A stretch of DNA of 64,000 nucleotides from Leptotrichia wadei (GCF_007990545.2 NZ_AP019829.2:1302001-1366000), one strand, 5' to 3'. Positions 27,268 to 37,180 are shown, numbered from the stretch's first letter. Program-made: numbers and translations. Notes: generated by a model from the letters alone, not told the origin.

Positions 27268-27726
27268 CTAAAATGAATCCCAGAAAATGTCATCTCCATT
27301 TTCTTCAATATATTTATAAATTTTTTCTTCATTCTCAATCAAATCCTCAACTATTTCAGCCACTTTCCGTATTTTTTCCCAGTTTTCCTTAGTATTTCCA
27401 AAATAGCGTCCGACATATCCCCCAGCTTCAGGATCAGAATCATAATCTTCATAAAGTTCTGGATAATTATTCTCTAAATAACTTTCAATTAAAGCTGCCC
27501 ATCCATAGCCATTTAAATAGGCTTCTTCATTAATTTCAGATACTTTTTCAAAAATTTCATCAAATTTTTTATCATTATTCATTAGACAAAAAGATACTTG
27601 ATCGTTAATGTCATCCTTTATTTCCTGTATTTCTTCCTCTGAAAGTTCCATCCCACTTTTTTTCAAACTTTCAATATATTCCTCAAACCCTTTTTCATCT
27701 TGCTCATCAATTGCTACATATTTCAT
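27268..27726 (-). CDS. Imm51-like immunity protein
   Basis: 152 residues, strongly acidic. The core NGYGWAALIESYLENNYPEL, then SDPEAGGYVGRYF, and a helical tail, matches the Imm51 pattern (NGYDWxALxxxYL...DPEAG). Imm51 proteins protect against polymorphic toxins delivered by neighbouring cells. No toxin gene is adjacent, so this may be an orphan immunity gene. Confidence 0.65.
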   Translation of the reverse strand: MKYVAIDEQDEKGFEEYIESLKKSGMELSEEEIQEIKDDINDQVSFCLMNNDKKFDEIFEKVSEINEEAYLNGYGWAALIESYLENNYPELYEDYDSDPEAGGYVGRYFGNTKENWEKIRKVAEIVEDLIENEEKIYKYIEENGDDIFWDSF

Positions 27727-27873
27727 AAATTTATCCTTCTTTTCTTCATTTTATTTTTAACCAATCTCCAAAATCGCCATGTATGATAAATGTTCATTCC
27801 TATAAATCATTATTTTTAATAGAATATATAAATATGTGTAATATTCATATAAATACGTACTATTTTTATAATT

Positions 27874-28761
27874 TTAATCATCACATTTTTTATAATTTTT
27901 AGGCATAACATTATTCTGAAAATAATAAAAATTAAATTTTATACTATTAAAATTTGTATTTCCATATTCAATTATTATTTTTCTATCTTTTTCAAAAAAA
28001 TCATCCATAATATAAATTTCTTTTTTCTTTTCAGAAATTGATATACTGTAATTACTATATCTTTTCATAATATAATCTTTTTTAAAAAATCTTATTACAG
28101 TTACTACCAGTAATAATATTATTATTGTAAACAATTTAATCATTAAATTTAAATATCCCCATGCAATTCCAACTGAAAAAATTATCATTAAACTAAATAC
28201 TGCAAAACACATCATATAATGCTTTTCAAAAATTGAATATTTTACATATAATTTTTCTTCCTCTTTTTTTTCACGAATTTCTTTTTTTGGATAACCTATT
28301 TTCTCCAACAAATATTCCAAAATTTCATCTTTATTTTTTATGTCACAAAAAATATAACTTTTTTTATGATTACTTTCTATTGAAACATCCATTATTAAAT
28401 TACAGAAATACTTATAAATATTCATTGAGCTGTCAAAGTTTAAAAGAATATCATACGAACCTAATATATTTTTTCTCACTGTCAAAGTTTTTATATCATT
28501 ATATGCAATCATTTTCTCAAAAAATAGACCTTTTATTTTCACTTCATAATCAGAAAAATCAAATTTCATCTTATTTTTAATAATCATTACCAAAAGAAAT
28601 CTATATACGAAATAACTTATTCCAATAGCTAAAAAAAATATTCCACCCTTTTCTTTTTTATTAAATAAAATATCAATTCCTCCTAATAAATGACTTAAAT
28701 ATATTACTAGAAAAAATATATCCCACATATTAATTTCAAATTTTGAATATTTTATTTCCAT
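27874..28761 (-). CDS. Hypothetical membrane protein, four segments
   Basis: 295 residues from the ATG at 28761; the ATG 15 bases earlier is inside the GGAG site. Two hydrophobic hairpins are visible, about residues 8-55 and 175-225, each pair followed by a cytoplasm-like beta-rich region (for example KIKGLFFEKMIAYNDIKTL). This resembles PH-like membrane proteins. It overlaps the preceding gene by 26 bases. Function unknown. Confidence 0.55.
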   Translation of the reverse strand: MEIKYSKFEINMWDIFFLVIYLSHLLGGIDILFNKKEKGGIFFLAIGISYFVYRFLLVMIIKNKMKFDFSDYEVKIKGLFFEKMIAYNDIKTLTVRKNILGSYDILLNFDSSMNIYKYFCNLIMDVSIESNHKKSYIFCDIKNKDEILEYLLEKIGYPKKEIREKKEEEKLYVKYSIFEKHYMMCFAVFSLMIIFSVGIAWGYLNLMIKLFTIIILLLVVTVIRFFKKDYIMKRYSNYSISISEKKKEIYIMDDFFEKDRKIIIEYGNTNFNSIKFNFYYFQNNVMPKNYKKCDD

Positions 28762-29491
28762 ATAATTTATCTCCATATTTTACTATTTCTTTCAATACTT
28801 TCTCCCTTTCTTTTTTATAATATTTCTCTACAATATCTGTTACATCTATGCTTACATCTAGTTCTGTATTCAAATATATTTTATCATCCTTTTTCAAAAA
28901 TGCTTCCCAAATTTTTCCCGTATTCAAATAAGCCGTGACAATTTCAAAATCATTTTTTAAAATTTTTACTATTTCTCTATTTCTTAGTTTCGATATTTCT
29001 TTAAAAAAATTTTCAATATTATCATCTAATTTATCTATATCAACAAAATATATATCATAAAATAATTGTTTTTTATATTCTTTAAATGTATCAAAATATC
29101 CTTTAAAATTACTCAATCCTAACCACTGCAACAAAATATCTGAACAAGAAATTTTATTTATTAAACTTATTTCTTCTTTAGACATCAACCTTAATAACTG
29201 CTGTTCAGTAAATTTTAAAGGTAAATATTTATAATCGTACTGATAAATCTTTTCTCGATATGGAACCATCAAAAAATTATTCTCAAATTTTACTATACCC
29301 ATATCACATTTATTTTTTATATCCCCATAATTAAATTCAAACACAAACTTATACCGTGCTTCTTCATTATAAGAAATTAATTCATAACAGTATCCATAAT
29401 AAACAATTTCATTATTTTTCATAATTTGAAGGTAATCCTCATAGCAACTATCATAATAATTTTCATCCCAAGTAATTATACTTACATCCAT
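28736..29491 (-). CDS. Hypothetical protein
   Basis: 251 residues, acidic and Tyr-rich, no signal or membrane segment, no recognised domain. It is translated ahead of, and overlaps, the membrane protein at 27874-28761, so the two probably act together. It is the first gene of the immunity-like run. Confidence 0.5.
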   Translation of the reverse strand: MDVSIITWDENYYDSCYEDYLQIMKNNEIVYYGYCYELISYNEEARYKFVFEFNYGDIKNKCDMGIVKFENNFLMVPYREKIYQYDYKYLPLKFTEQQLLRLMSKEEISLINKISCSDILLQWLGLSNFKGYFDTFKEYKKQLFYDIYFVDIDKLDDNIENFFKEISKLRNREIVKILKNDFEIVTAYLNTGKIWEAFLKKDDKIYLNTELDVSIDVTDIVEKYYKKEREKVLKEIVKYGDKLYGNKIFKI

Positions 29492-29572
29492 TTTATCTCA
29501 TCCTGTTTATATTAATTTATTCTTGAATTATCATAATTTTTTATAATTCTTAAATATTTAAAAATTTAAATG

Positions 29573-29930
29573 TTATTTCTTCCTATGCTTTCTTCCTTTC
29601 TTCTCTCCAAATGCCTCCAAAATCCCACCTTTCACAAGTTTATTCAAAAATCTTCTAGCTGTTGAATCCGAAACATCCAAAATCTTTTGAGCCTCACTAT
29701 TGTCAATATAATTATTTTTCTTAAAATATTCTTCTTAGTATTTTCAGCCTTTGTAACTCTTTATCAGTCATTTTATCAGTCAAAATATCAGTCATTTTTA
29801 AGTCATTTTTTTCTTTTTTCACAATATTTCCAATTTCCTCTGTTACAACGGTAAATTTAACAACCATTTCTTCTTTTTTATAATCATTCATTGATGTTAT
29901 TTCAAGATAATATTTTTCTTCCATCAACAA
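29573..29930 (-). pseudogene. C-terminal remnant of an AlbA_2/ATP-binding regulator
   Basis: A frame from 29930 ends LKILRRIF at a TAA. The next frame continues KKNNYIDNSEAQKILDVSDS and ARRFLNKLVKGGIL to a stop at 29573. Together they form the C-terminal winged-helix of divergent-AAA (AlbA_2) proteins. The N-terminal domain is absent and a frameshift lies near 29735, so it is a relic. Confidence 0.6.
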
Positions 29931-30136
29931 AAATTACAACGAAAAAATTTTCTCATCACACACTTTTTACAATAAAAAATGCAAATATATTACAAAAATT
30001 ACAACGATACTTTATCATTTTTAAATTTGCTAAAATCCATACAAACACCTTTATTTCATTAAATAGTAGCTTTAACAACTCTATTATGATAGAAAATATT
30101 TCTTATTTGAAAATTTTGTTTCCGCATAACTTATTT
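29931..30136. other. AT-rich spacer
   Basis: Nothing gene-like is visible. A 14-bp CAAAAATTACAACGA-type sequence appears twice (about 29927 and 29993). Confidence 0.4.
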
Positions 30137-30487
30137 TTAAACCTTATCTGTATTATTATCAATCAATTCCAAATATTCATTTCCCCAATCGCATAAAGTT
30201 TTTAATACAGGCTCAATAGAATTACCTATTTCAGTCAGAGAATATTCAACTTTTGGAGGAATTTCAGGATAAATAGTTCTTTTTATCATTTTTTTATCTT
30301 CAAGTTCTCTCAATTGCTCTGTCAAAGTTTTTGTAGTAATATTTCCCAGATTCCTTTGCAATTCATTAAATCTGACTACTTTTTTTATATACAAATTCCA
30401 TAAAATCCTTAATTTCCATTTTCCACTGAGTATGTTTATTCCTAACTCCATTGGACAAGCGTTTGAAACTGCTTCTGTTTTTGACAT
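30137..30487 (-). CDS. HxlR-family transcriptional regulator
   Basis: 116 residues with the winged-helix HxlR pattern: ACPMELGINILSGKWKLRIL near 10-29, RFNELQRNLGNITTKTLTEQ near 39, and YSLTEIG near 82. The single Cys near 11 is the position that senses electrophiles or oxidants in several HxlR proteins. It is divergent from an amidohydrolase gene, and a perfect inverted repeat lies 18 bases before its start, so self-control and control of the neighbour are likely. Confidence 0.85.
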   Translation of the reverse strand: MSKTEAVSNACPMELGINILSGKWKLRILWNLYIKKVVRFNELQRNLGNITTKTLTEQLRELEDKKMIKRTIYPEIPPKVEYSLTEIGNSIEPVLKTLCDWGNEYLELIDNNTDKV

Positions 30488-30504
30488 ATTTTTCCTTCCT
30501 TTAA

Positions 30505-30528
30505 TAAAGTATCAAAAAAGATACTTTA
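30505..30528. promoter_or_regulatory. Operator in the HxlR/amidohydrolase intergenic
   Basis: TAAAGTATC and GATACTTTA are perfect 9-bp arms around AAAAAA. It lies between the divergent genes, so it is a good candidate site for the HxlR protein. Confidence 0.65.
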
Positions 30529-30545
30529 TATCAAAAATGTGCGTA

Positions 30546-30576
30546 CTTGTATTGATTACAAGAGGTATGTTATACT
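30546..30576 (+). promoter_or_regulatory. Amidohydrolase promoter with palindrome
   Basis: TTGTAT (30547-30552) and TATACT (30571-30576) are 18 bp apart. CTTGTA/TACAAG (30546-30562) overlaps the -35 and could be a second operator. Confidence 0.5.
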
Positions 30577-30619
30577 TTATTATATCAAAAATAATAGAAA
30601 GATAAAAGGGTGAGAAGAT

Positions 30620-31410
30620 ATGATAATAGATAGTCACCAACATTTAATATTGCCAACAGAATTACAAATTGAACAAATGAATAAAGCAGGAGTAGACAAG
30701 GCAATACTTTTTACAACGACTCCGCATCCTGAAAAAGCTAAAACATTGACTGAATTTAAAAATGAGATGTCAATTTTATTTAAAATTTTAGGAGGAGAAA
30801 ATTCTCTTGAAAATAATAAAAAAAGATTTAAAAAGGATATTTCTGATTTAATGAAAGTGATAAATAATTATCCTGATAAATTTTATGGCTTCGGAACTGT
30901 TCCACTTGGATTATCCCTTGAAGAAACTCAAATCTGGATAAAACAATATATTATTGACAATGGATTAAAAGGCATTGGCGAATTTACACCTGGAAATGAT
31001 GAACAAGTAAGCCAATTGGAAACAATTTTTAAAGCACTAAAACAATATGAAAACTTTCCCATATGGGTTCACACTTTTAATCCAGTCACTCTAAACGGTA
31101 TAAAAATTCTTGAAAATCTCACAAGAAAATATTTCAAAACACCAGTAATTTTTGGACATATGGGAGGTTATAACTGGATGGAAGTAACAGAAATACACCA
31201 AATGCCTACATTGATTTATCCGCTGCTTTTTCTACACTCGCATTAAAAATGATAATAACAGAAGTTCCTGACAAATGTCTATTTAGCTCTGACGCTCCTT
31301 ACGGTGATTCATTTTTAAATAAACAAGTAATAGAATATTTAAGTCCATCTAAAAAAATATCAGATAAAATACTTGGAGAGAATATCATAAAATTATTGGA
31401 ATTAAAATAA
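30620..31410 (+). pseudogene. Frameshifted amidohydrolase (amidohydrolase_2 type)
   Basis: The first frame gives 208 residues with the metal-binding MIIDSHQHLI at the start and VIFGHMGGYNWME near 177. It then goes out of frame after about 31195. The correct C-terminus continues in another frame (NTPNAYIDLSAAFSTLALK, then LFSSDAPYGD with the catalytic Asp) to a stop at 31408. The junction suggests a small deletion. It is divergent from the HxlR gene, its probable regulator. Confidence 0.75.
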
Positions 31411-31423
31411 ATATTTTTTTAAC

Positions 31424-31447
31424 AGGGGTATTCCCTACCATACCCCT
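31424..31447. repeat. Dispersed AGGGGTA hairpin
   Basis: AGGGGTA and TACCCCT form a perfect 7-bp stem around a 10-base loop. It resembles the hairpin at 15361-15384. The T-run precedes it on the plus strand, so it is not a standard terminator. Confidence 0.5.
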
Positions 31448-31540
31448 ATAAATCTTCAAAATTTTTCTGCACTGACCAAAAATTCACTTCTGATTAAAAT
31501 AAAAAGCTTTTTTAAAATTTAAATAGGGGTATAAGGATTA

Positions 31541-31690
31541 AGCTGTGTCTGAAAACTCAAAATCTATGTTATTTTTAATATTTTTTGATTTTAAAAATTA
31601 TACAAAGTACGATAAAATAAGTATTTATTATTTTTGAATTTAGAAAAATTTGTTAAAAATTCATCATTTTGAGAGTTTTAAGACATACCC
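31541..31690. mobile_element. MITE-like element with inverted ends
   Basis: About 150 bp without coding potential. The left end GTGTCTGAAAACTCAAAAT and the reverse complement of the right end, ATGTCTTAAAACTCTCAAAA, match as imperfect terminal inverted repeats. Flanks are TTA and TAA. It could be a non-autonomous IS5-type relic. No transposase was seen. Confidence 0.4.
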
Positions 31691-31725
31691 TAATTCAAAA
31701 AATCTTAAAATCATTTCCAATAGAT

Positions 31726-32451
31726 TTATTCTACTTCAAAAACCGCCATATACGGCAAATGATCCGATAACTTAGTCCAATCCCTTGAATCATCATTAAT
31801 ATAAAAACTCTTTTTTACTTTGTAATCTGTCCCCTTTTTTGCCATCACATAATCAATTCTAGCCGTTTCAAGCTCCCTATTTTCTGAGTTATTCTTATTT
31901 TCCAAATCTCTCCCTTCAAAATAGCTGTCATTCCAATCTTTCCTAATTTTCGCATAATATTCCGTCGTTGGCAAAAGATTAAAATCTCCGCACAAAAACT
32001 TCACATCGCCCTTAAATCCCTCAATTGCAGCAAATAAATCAGCCAACTCCTCATTTTTATTGTCCAAACTATTATCAAGATGTGTATTTACGATCAAGAT
32101 TTTATTTTTAAATTTTTGGGTATTCAATCTTGCTGCTAAAATCTGTCTTTTTTCCTTGCTGCTTCCAGGCAATTGATGAATATAAATATTTTTCACGTCA
32201 TATTTTGAAATGAAAGCAATTCCATATTCTCCGCTATCAAAGTCCATCGCTTTTTGAAAATAATAATAATTATATCCTAGTTCTTGTGCCATTTCTTGCA
32301 CTACATCCCGAAATTTGCTTCTTCTCGTATTCCTATCAACTTCCTGAAGCCCTATAAAATCTGGCTTATACTTTTTTAAACTCCGAGCAAGTTCCCTTCC
32401 ATTAGTGAGCCTCGCCCCAAAAATATTGTATGTTATAAGTCTAAATTCCAT
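31726..32451 (-). CDS. Endonuclease/exonuclease/phosphatase family hydrolase
   Basis: 241 residues. EEP motifs: LITYNIFGARL at the start, GLQEVDRNTRRS near 34, VNTHLDNSLD near 120, CGDFNLLPTT near 153, RIDYVMAK near 200, and SDHLPYMAVFEV near 230. No signal peptide. RLITYNI...LQEVD...HLD is typical of the MglC-like/sphingomyelinase-related EEP branch. Substrate unknown. It is distinct in sequence from the EEP gene at 7572. Confidence 0.85.
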   Translation of the reverse strand: MEFRLITYNIFGARLTNGRELARSLKKYKPDFIGLQEVDRNTRRSKFRDVVQEMAQELGYNYYYFQKAMDFDSGEYGIAFISKYDVKNIYIHQLPGSSKEKRQILAARLNTQKFKNKILIVNTHLDNSLDNKNEELADLFAAIEGFKGDVKFLCGDFNLLPTTEYYAKIRKDWNDSYFEGRDLENKNNSENRELETARIDYVMAKKGTDYKVKKSFYINDDSRDWTKLSDHLPYMAVFEVE

Positions 32452-32505
32452 TTTTATTTCCTATCCTTTTTATTTTATTTGTATAAATAATTAATTTTTT
32501 CTTGA

Positions 32506-33255
32506 TTAAAACCATTTCAATTCATCTTTAGTCAAATATTCATAACTTCGATTTTTATCTTTTCCATCTCCATTTGGAAGCACTTCGAATGTATTATAAT
32601 CTACACCTTCTAAAATTTTTCCCTTAAAATAAATATTTTTATCATCTTTTATAAACCATTTATTCAGAACTTCTACTTTATCTCTATTAATTCCTTTTAC
32701 TTCATAAATAAAGTAGTATGAATCAAAACAGTTTAACATTGTATTGTTTATATAATATACATTGTATTTATCTTTTCCATATAATGTAGCATATATTATT
32801 CCATTTGGCAAAAATTCAAATGTTTCAGGATTTTTAATTTTTCCCAATAATGGAGAAGGATCTATTACTTCATTCCCGCTATAAACATGATTTTTATCCT
32901 TTGCATAATCTTCATTTAAAACTTTAAAACTCATAATATCAGCATTTTCTATTTTTTTATCCCGATAATAAATTTTATTCTCATTTTTCCAATAATTCTG
33001 CCCTAATTTTTCAAAATTTTTAATCTTTACATCTTTTATTTTTTTACCCATGTAATAAACATTCTTATCATCTTTTAAAAGGGAAAATCCTATCAACTCA
33101 GCAGTTTTCGGATTTACTCCCTCCAAAATTTTATTTCTGTAATAAACCTTTCCTTTATCTATCGAATAATAATCTCCTATAATTTGTGCAACATCTCCAA
33201 ATCCCACATTTGCCAAAACTAGAAATAACAATACTTTTAAGATATTTTTCTTCAC
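32506..33255 (-). CDS. Secreted DKNYY-repeat protein
   Basis: 249 residues. A signal peptide (MKKNILKVLLFLVLANVGFG) is followed by repeated DKNxVYY-type units (DKNVYYMGK, ENKIYYRDKK, DKNHVYSGN, DKYNVYYINN, DKNIYFKGK). This is the DKNYY family, common in Fusobacteria and of unknown function. It probably sits in the envelope. It lies alone between the EEP gene and mpg. Confidence 0.85.
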   Translation of the reverse strand: MKKNILKVLLFLVLANVGFGDVAQIIGDYYSIDKGKVYYRNKILEGVNPKTAELIGFSLLKDDKNVYYMGKKIKDVKIKNFEKLGQNYWKNENKIYYRDKKIENADIMSFKVLNEDYAKDKNHVYSGNEVIDPSPLLGKIKNPETFEFLPNGIIYATLYGKDKYNVYYINNTMLNCFDSYYFIYEVKGINRDKVEVLNKWFIKDDKNIYFKGKILEGVDYNTFEVLPNGDGKDKNRSYEYLTKDELKWF

Positions 33256-33324
33256 ATTTTCTTCTTTCGATTCAAATTCAATTTTATAAATTTCTTTTCA
33301 AACAAAAATTACAATAAAAATATT

Positions 33325-34038
33325 TCACTTCCAAACATCATCTTTCATATCCGCTTTCTTCATCCCAGAAACAAACCTATTCCCTTCCACAAAAAATCTC
33401 AAATTTTTCTCAGTCCAAACACCTTTATTCGGAACTCCAATTCTCTCAGAAATACCTATCTTCTTAGGAATTTTAGCATTTTCAAAATCAAGATACAAAT
33501 ATTTCTCATTTATTTTAGAAATGTCATATTTAATTTCAAAATTTTTATTCCCTAATTTTTCAGAAAAATTTTCAATTTCAAACATATTTTTCTCAGTAAT
33601 CTGAATTTCCGTCTTATAAAATCTATCGTCAATCCCAAATGCCTTTGTAAATTTTCCCGGACCATTACTCACTAAAATTCCACTTTTTCCACGATTTTCT
33701 TCCATTTTTTCAACATTCAAAATTGGCTCTATCGCTCTAATTAAAACACTTTGCGGATTTCCTTTTTCACAAGTCACAATATTTAACATTTTATGAGAGT
33801 GTATAGAATGAATATAAACAGTTCCAGCTTTTTCAAACAACGCTTCTACTTTTGGAGTCCGTTTTTTCCCATAACCGTGAGCCGCTCTGTCAAATTCACC
33901 CAAATACGCCTCCGTTTCAACAATATATCCGGCAAATATCTCATTTTCATTCTTTGAAATCAAAATTTTCCCAAGCAATTCCTTTGCTACCATAATAGTG
34001 TCTTTCTTATAAAATTTCTCTATTTCTTCAAAAGTCAT
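33325..34038 (-). CDS. mpg: 3-methyladenine DNA glycosylase (AAG/MPG type)
   Basis: 237 residues. It removes alkylated purines in base excision repair. Motifs: ELLGKILISK near 20, GYIVETEAYLGEFDRAAHGY with the catalytic Glu near 42, TPKVEALFEKAGTVYIHSI near 61, VLIRAIEP near 98, and GPGKFTKAFGID near 124. It stands alone; the minus-strand neighbours are unrelated. Confidence 0.92.
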   Translation of the reverse strand: MTFEEIEKFYKKDTIMVAKELLGKILISKNENEIFAGYIVETEAYLGEFDRAAHGYGKKRTPKVEALFEKAGTVYIHSIHSHKMLNIVTCEKGNPQSVLIRAIEPILNVEKMEENRGKSGILVSNGPGKFTKAFGIDDRFYKTEIQITEKNMFEIENFSEKLGNKNFEIKYDISKINEKYLYLDFENAKIPKKIGISERIGVPNKGVWTEKNLRFFVEGNRFVSGMKKADMKDDVWK

Positions 34039-34191
34039 TTTTTCTCTTCCTTTTTCTATGTTTTCATACTATTTCCCATTAGGTATAAATTCTATTTAAT
34101 GTGAGATCAAAACTTCTTAGCAAAAAATAAATAAAATATTTTCCTATTTTTCAAATGGTATTTAGTATAAAATTTCTGTATTCTCAAATTT

Positions 34192-35013
34192 TTAATCAGT
34201 ATATTTTTTCAACTGGCTTTTATGAATAAAACCTCTATATTCCTTTGTTTTTGAGAGTTTATTACTCTCATTAGGATATTCAACATCAAAAATATAATAC
34301 CAGTCGCCATATTTTGTAATATATTTCACAACAGTTTCATTATCCATTTTTGAAACAATTTTCGAGTTTGTTGTCGGTTTTTCACGCAAATTCGCATATC
34401 CATCCTTTGAACTCACTTCATATTTTTTCAAATCAAAAGGCTCATTTGGATCTACAAACTCTTCTTCAAAATCCTTTGATTTTTTCGTTTTAACTTCAGT
34501 AATTTTCGATTTCGCACCAGCAACTCTTTTCAATTCTGTGGCATAGACATAAACTGTCGTAAAATCACATTCTGTATACGGCAAAACTTTTTTTATCTTA
34601 ACTGTCGCTGGAACTTCAAATTTCCCTTTACGGATTTTTTGCATTTTTTGATATTCTTCTGGAAAATTTTTCTTTAATGTTTCAGTAATAATTTTTTCTT
34701 CCTTAGCTGTTTCCTTTTCATAATCCGCATTCACATCTGGATTATTATAGTCAAAATCTCTAAGCCTCAAAACTAACGGTTTCCCATTCACAATATCCTT
34801 ATTTTCAGGATAAAACAGCATTTCGCCATATCCAGTACCCGAGCAAGGCACCTCTGGATCACTCTTATCCCAATCCATCTTAAAAATCCCTCTTAAATTT
34901 AAAATTACACCGTTATCAGTCAATAAAATTTCTTGAGCATTCGTATTTTTTCCAAAACTAATTACAGAAATTAATAGTAAAAACACAAAAAATAAATAAT
35001 TTTTAAATTTCAT
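34192..35013 (-). CDS. Exported SH3b-domain protein
   Basis: 273 residues from the ATG at 35013, after GAGGTGG; a GTG nine bases earlier overlaps that site. A signal peptide (residues about 1-22) is followed by a beta-rich middle and a C-terminal bacterial SH3 domain with DGYANLREKPTTNSKIVSKM near 208 and YGDWYYIF near 238. SH3b domains bind cell-wall peptides. The middle region is not recognised. It lies downstream of deoC, 30 bases after its stop. Confidence 0.75.
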   Translation of the reverse strand: MKFKNYLFFVFLLLISVISFGKNTNAQEILLTDNGVILNLRGIFKMDWDKSDPEVPCSGTGYGEMLFYPENKDIVNGKPLVLRLRDFDYNNPDVNADYEKETAKEEKIITETLKKNFPEEYQKMQKIRKGKFEVPATVKIKKVLPYTECDFTTVYVYATELKRVAGAKSKITEVKTKKSKDFEEEFVDPNEPFDLKKYEVSSKDGYANLREKPTTNSKIVSKMDNETVVKYITKYGDWYYIFDVEYPNESNKLSKTKEYRGFIHKSQLKKYTD

Positions 35014-35051
35014 CTTTCCCACCTCTTTTTTATTTAAGAAAACACAAAAAT

Positions 35052-35720
35052 TTAATATCCAGAACCTTCACTCTCAGCCCCAGTTACAATTGCAATTCCA
35101 GAACTTGTTCCCAATCTTTCAGCACCCAGTTCAATATATTTTTTCGCAGTTTCAAAGTCTCTCACTCCGCCACTTGCCTTAACTTTTGCCTTATTTCCAA
35201 CTGCTTTTTTCATAAGTTCCACATCTTCAAATGTAGCCCCTCCAGTTCCAAAACCTGTCGAAGTTTTCACAAAATCAGCATTCGCATTAACAGCCAATTC
35301 ACACGCCTTCACTTTTTCCTCATCAGTCAAATAACAAGTTTCAATAATCACTTTCAAAACATTTTTTCCAATTGCTTCTTTAATTCTTCTAATTTCGTTT
35401 TCCACCAATTCATAGTCCTTATCTTTCAATGCTCCAACATTAATAACCATGTCAATTTCTGAAGCACCATCTTCAATCGCCTTTTTCGCCTCGAATACCT
35501 TTACATCAGTCGCCATCGCTCCCAAAGGAAACCCAACTACCGCTGCAACCTTCACATCGCTGTCTTTAACTTGACTAAAAGCATATTCAACATTCGCCCC
35601 ATTTACACAAACTGAATAAAATCCATATTCTTTTGCTTCATCGCATAATTTTTTTATATCTTCTCTCGTAGCATTCGCCTTCAAAATTGTGTGATCAATA
35701 AATTTGCTTATTTTCATCAT
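35052..35720 (-). CDS. deoC: Deoxyribose-phosphate aldolase
   Basis: 222 residues from the ATG at 35720; nearby ATGs at 35726 and 35717 are alternatives. It splits 2-deoxyribose 5-phosphate into acetaldehyde and glyceraldehyde 3-phosphate. Motifs: [12 protein letters not shown] near 6, [12 protein letters not shown] near 36, [12 protein letters not shown] near 54, [13 protein letters not shown] with the Schiff-base Lys near 150, and [12 protein letters not shown] near 179. A good promoter lies 45 bases upstream. Confidence 0.95.
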   Translation of the reverse strand: MMKISKFIDHTILKANATREDIKKLCDEAKEYGFYSVCVNGANVEYAFSQVKDSDVKVAAVVGFPLGAMATDVKVFEAKKAIEDGASEIDMVINVGALKDKDYELVENEIRRIKEAIGKNVLKVIIETCYLTDEEKVKACELAVNANADFVKTSTGFGTGGATFEDVELMKKAVGNKAKVKASGGVRDFETAKKYIELGAERLGTSSGIAIVTGAESEGSGY

Positions 35721-35768
35721 TACCATTCCCTTCTTTAATTTGTTATTTATTGTTTTTATTCTACTATA

Positions 35769-35796
35769 AGTATACCGACTTTTTTTCTTTTGGCAA
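35769..35796 (-). promoter_or_regulatory. deoC promoter
   Basis: TTGCCA (35791-35796) and TATACT (35769-35774) are 16 bp apart on the minus strand. Confidence 0.7.
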
Positions 35797-35881
35797 CACT
35801 ATTTTATATAACAGAAAATACTGAAATATATTATTTTTAATCAATATTGTTCTTTACAATTATTCAATTTTTATGGTTAAC

Positions 35882-37090
35882 TTATTTTACTAAAAATTCT
35901 ATCAAATTTACATGCTTTATCCCATTTCTTGACATATCAAATTCATCCATCGACAGCACATATTTTGGATAATTGTCTTTAATATTTTCTAAAACTGAGA
36001 ATTCTCTTTCTTTCGTATCTTCTGAAGCTAATAAATAACTTACCTGAATATATATTGTTTCATCATTTTTTTTACAGACAAAATCTACTTCAAGATTATC
36101 TACCTTTCCAATTTTTACATTATATCCTCTTCTTAACATTTCAAAGTACACAATATTTTCCAGTATTTAATTTATATTTTTTTGATTATTTTCCATTATT
36201 GCTTCCCTTATTCCATGATCAGCTATGTAATATTTTTCATTCACATTCAGTATCTTTTTTCCTAATAAATCATTTCTAGCAACTCGGTAAACTAAAAATG
36301 CCTCTTCACATGCCTTTATATAGTTCAGTATTGTTTCTGTTGCAACTTTTCTATTCTCGCTTTTAAAAAATTTAGAAATCGATGTTGCTGAAAATGTATT
36401 TCCAATATTCATAATAACATAATTTATTATTCTTTCAAGCAAATCTGTATCTCTAATATTATTTCTCTGAGTAATATCCTTTAATATAATAGAAGCATAT
36501 AAATCCTGTAAATATTGCATACTTGCTTCAAAATTATAATCCAAATTATGAAGAAACGGCATTCCTCCAAATTTTACATATTTTTGAAATGCTTCTTTGA
36601 CTTTTATTTCTTGATTTTTCTCCTGTATAATTTCAAAAAACTCTTTAAATGAAAACGGATACACAACAAATTCAACATATCTTCCAGCTAAATATGTTGA
36701 AAGCTCTCCTGAAAGCAGCTTAGCATTTGAACCTGTAATATAAATATCAAATCTAAGCTCTTCATCCACCCTCAAAGAGTTCACGCATTTTTCCCAGCCT
36801 TCCACTTCTTGAATTTCATCTAAAAAAACATAGTAGCTCTTATATTTATCATCAACCTTATTTAAAATAAAATCATACAATCTCTCATAATTTTTTAGAT
36901 TTCTATATTTCAAATTTTCAAAATTAATATAAATAAACTGATTTTCATTTATTCCCCTATTTTTCAATTCCTCCATTAAAAGTTTTAACATAACTGATTT
37001 TCCACTTCTTCTTATTCCTGTCAAAACTTTTATCACATCTTTATCAATAAAAGGTACTATTTTTTTTATATATTCATCTCTTTTTAACAT
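35882..37090 (-). pseudogene. DUF4143-type ATPase gene with an in-frame stop
   Basis: The start at 37090 follows GAGGTGATAAG. It reads Walker A GIRRSGKSVMLK near 26, Walker B VFLDEIQEVEGWE near 93, TGSNAKLL near 120, and LAGRYVEFVVYPFSFKEF near 134. TAA at 36167-36169 interrupts NQKNIN / ILENIVYFEMLRRGYNV, after which the DUF4143 part continues in the same frame to 35882 (KVDNLEVDFVCKK). One substitution (TTA to TAA) would explain it. It could be a pseudogene or sequencing error. Confidence 0.8.
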
Positions 37091-37180
37091 CTTATCACCT
37101 CTTTTCAATTATAACTTACAAAAAATCGAAAATCAACATTTTTATTAGTTATATCTTACAAAAATATTTTTTCTACAATT

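Noticed and set aside
26148-29491. Treating this run as a complete toxin-antitoxin or secretion island
   Set aside because: No toxin or secretion gene is present. Only one gene has a recognisable immunity family.
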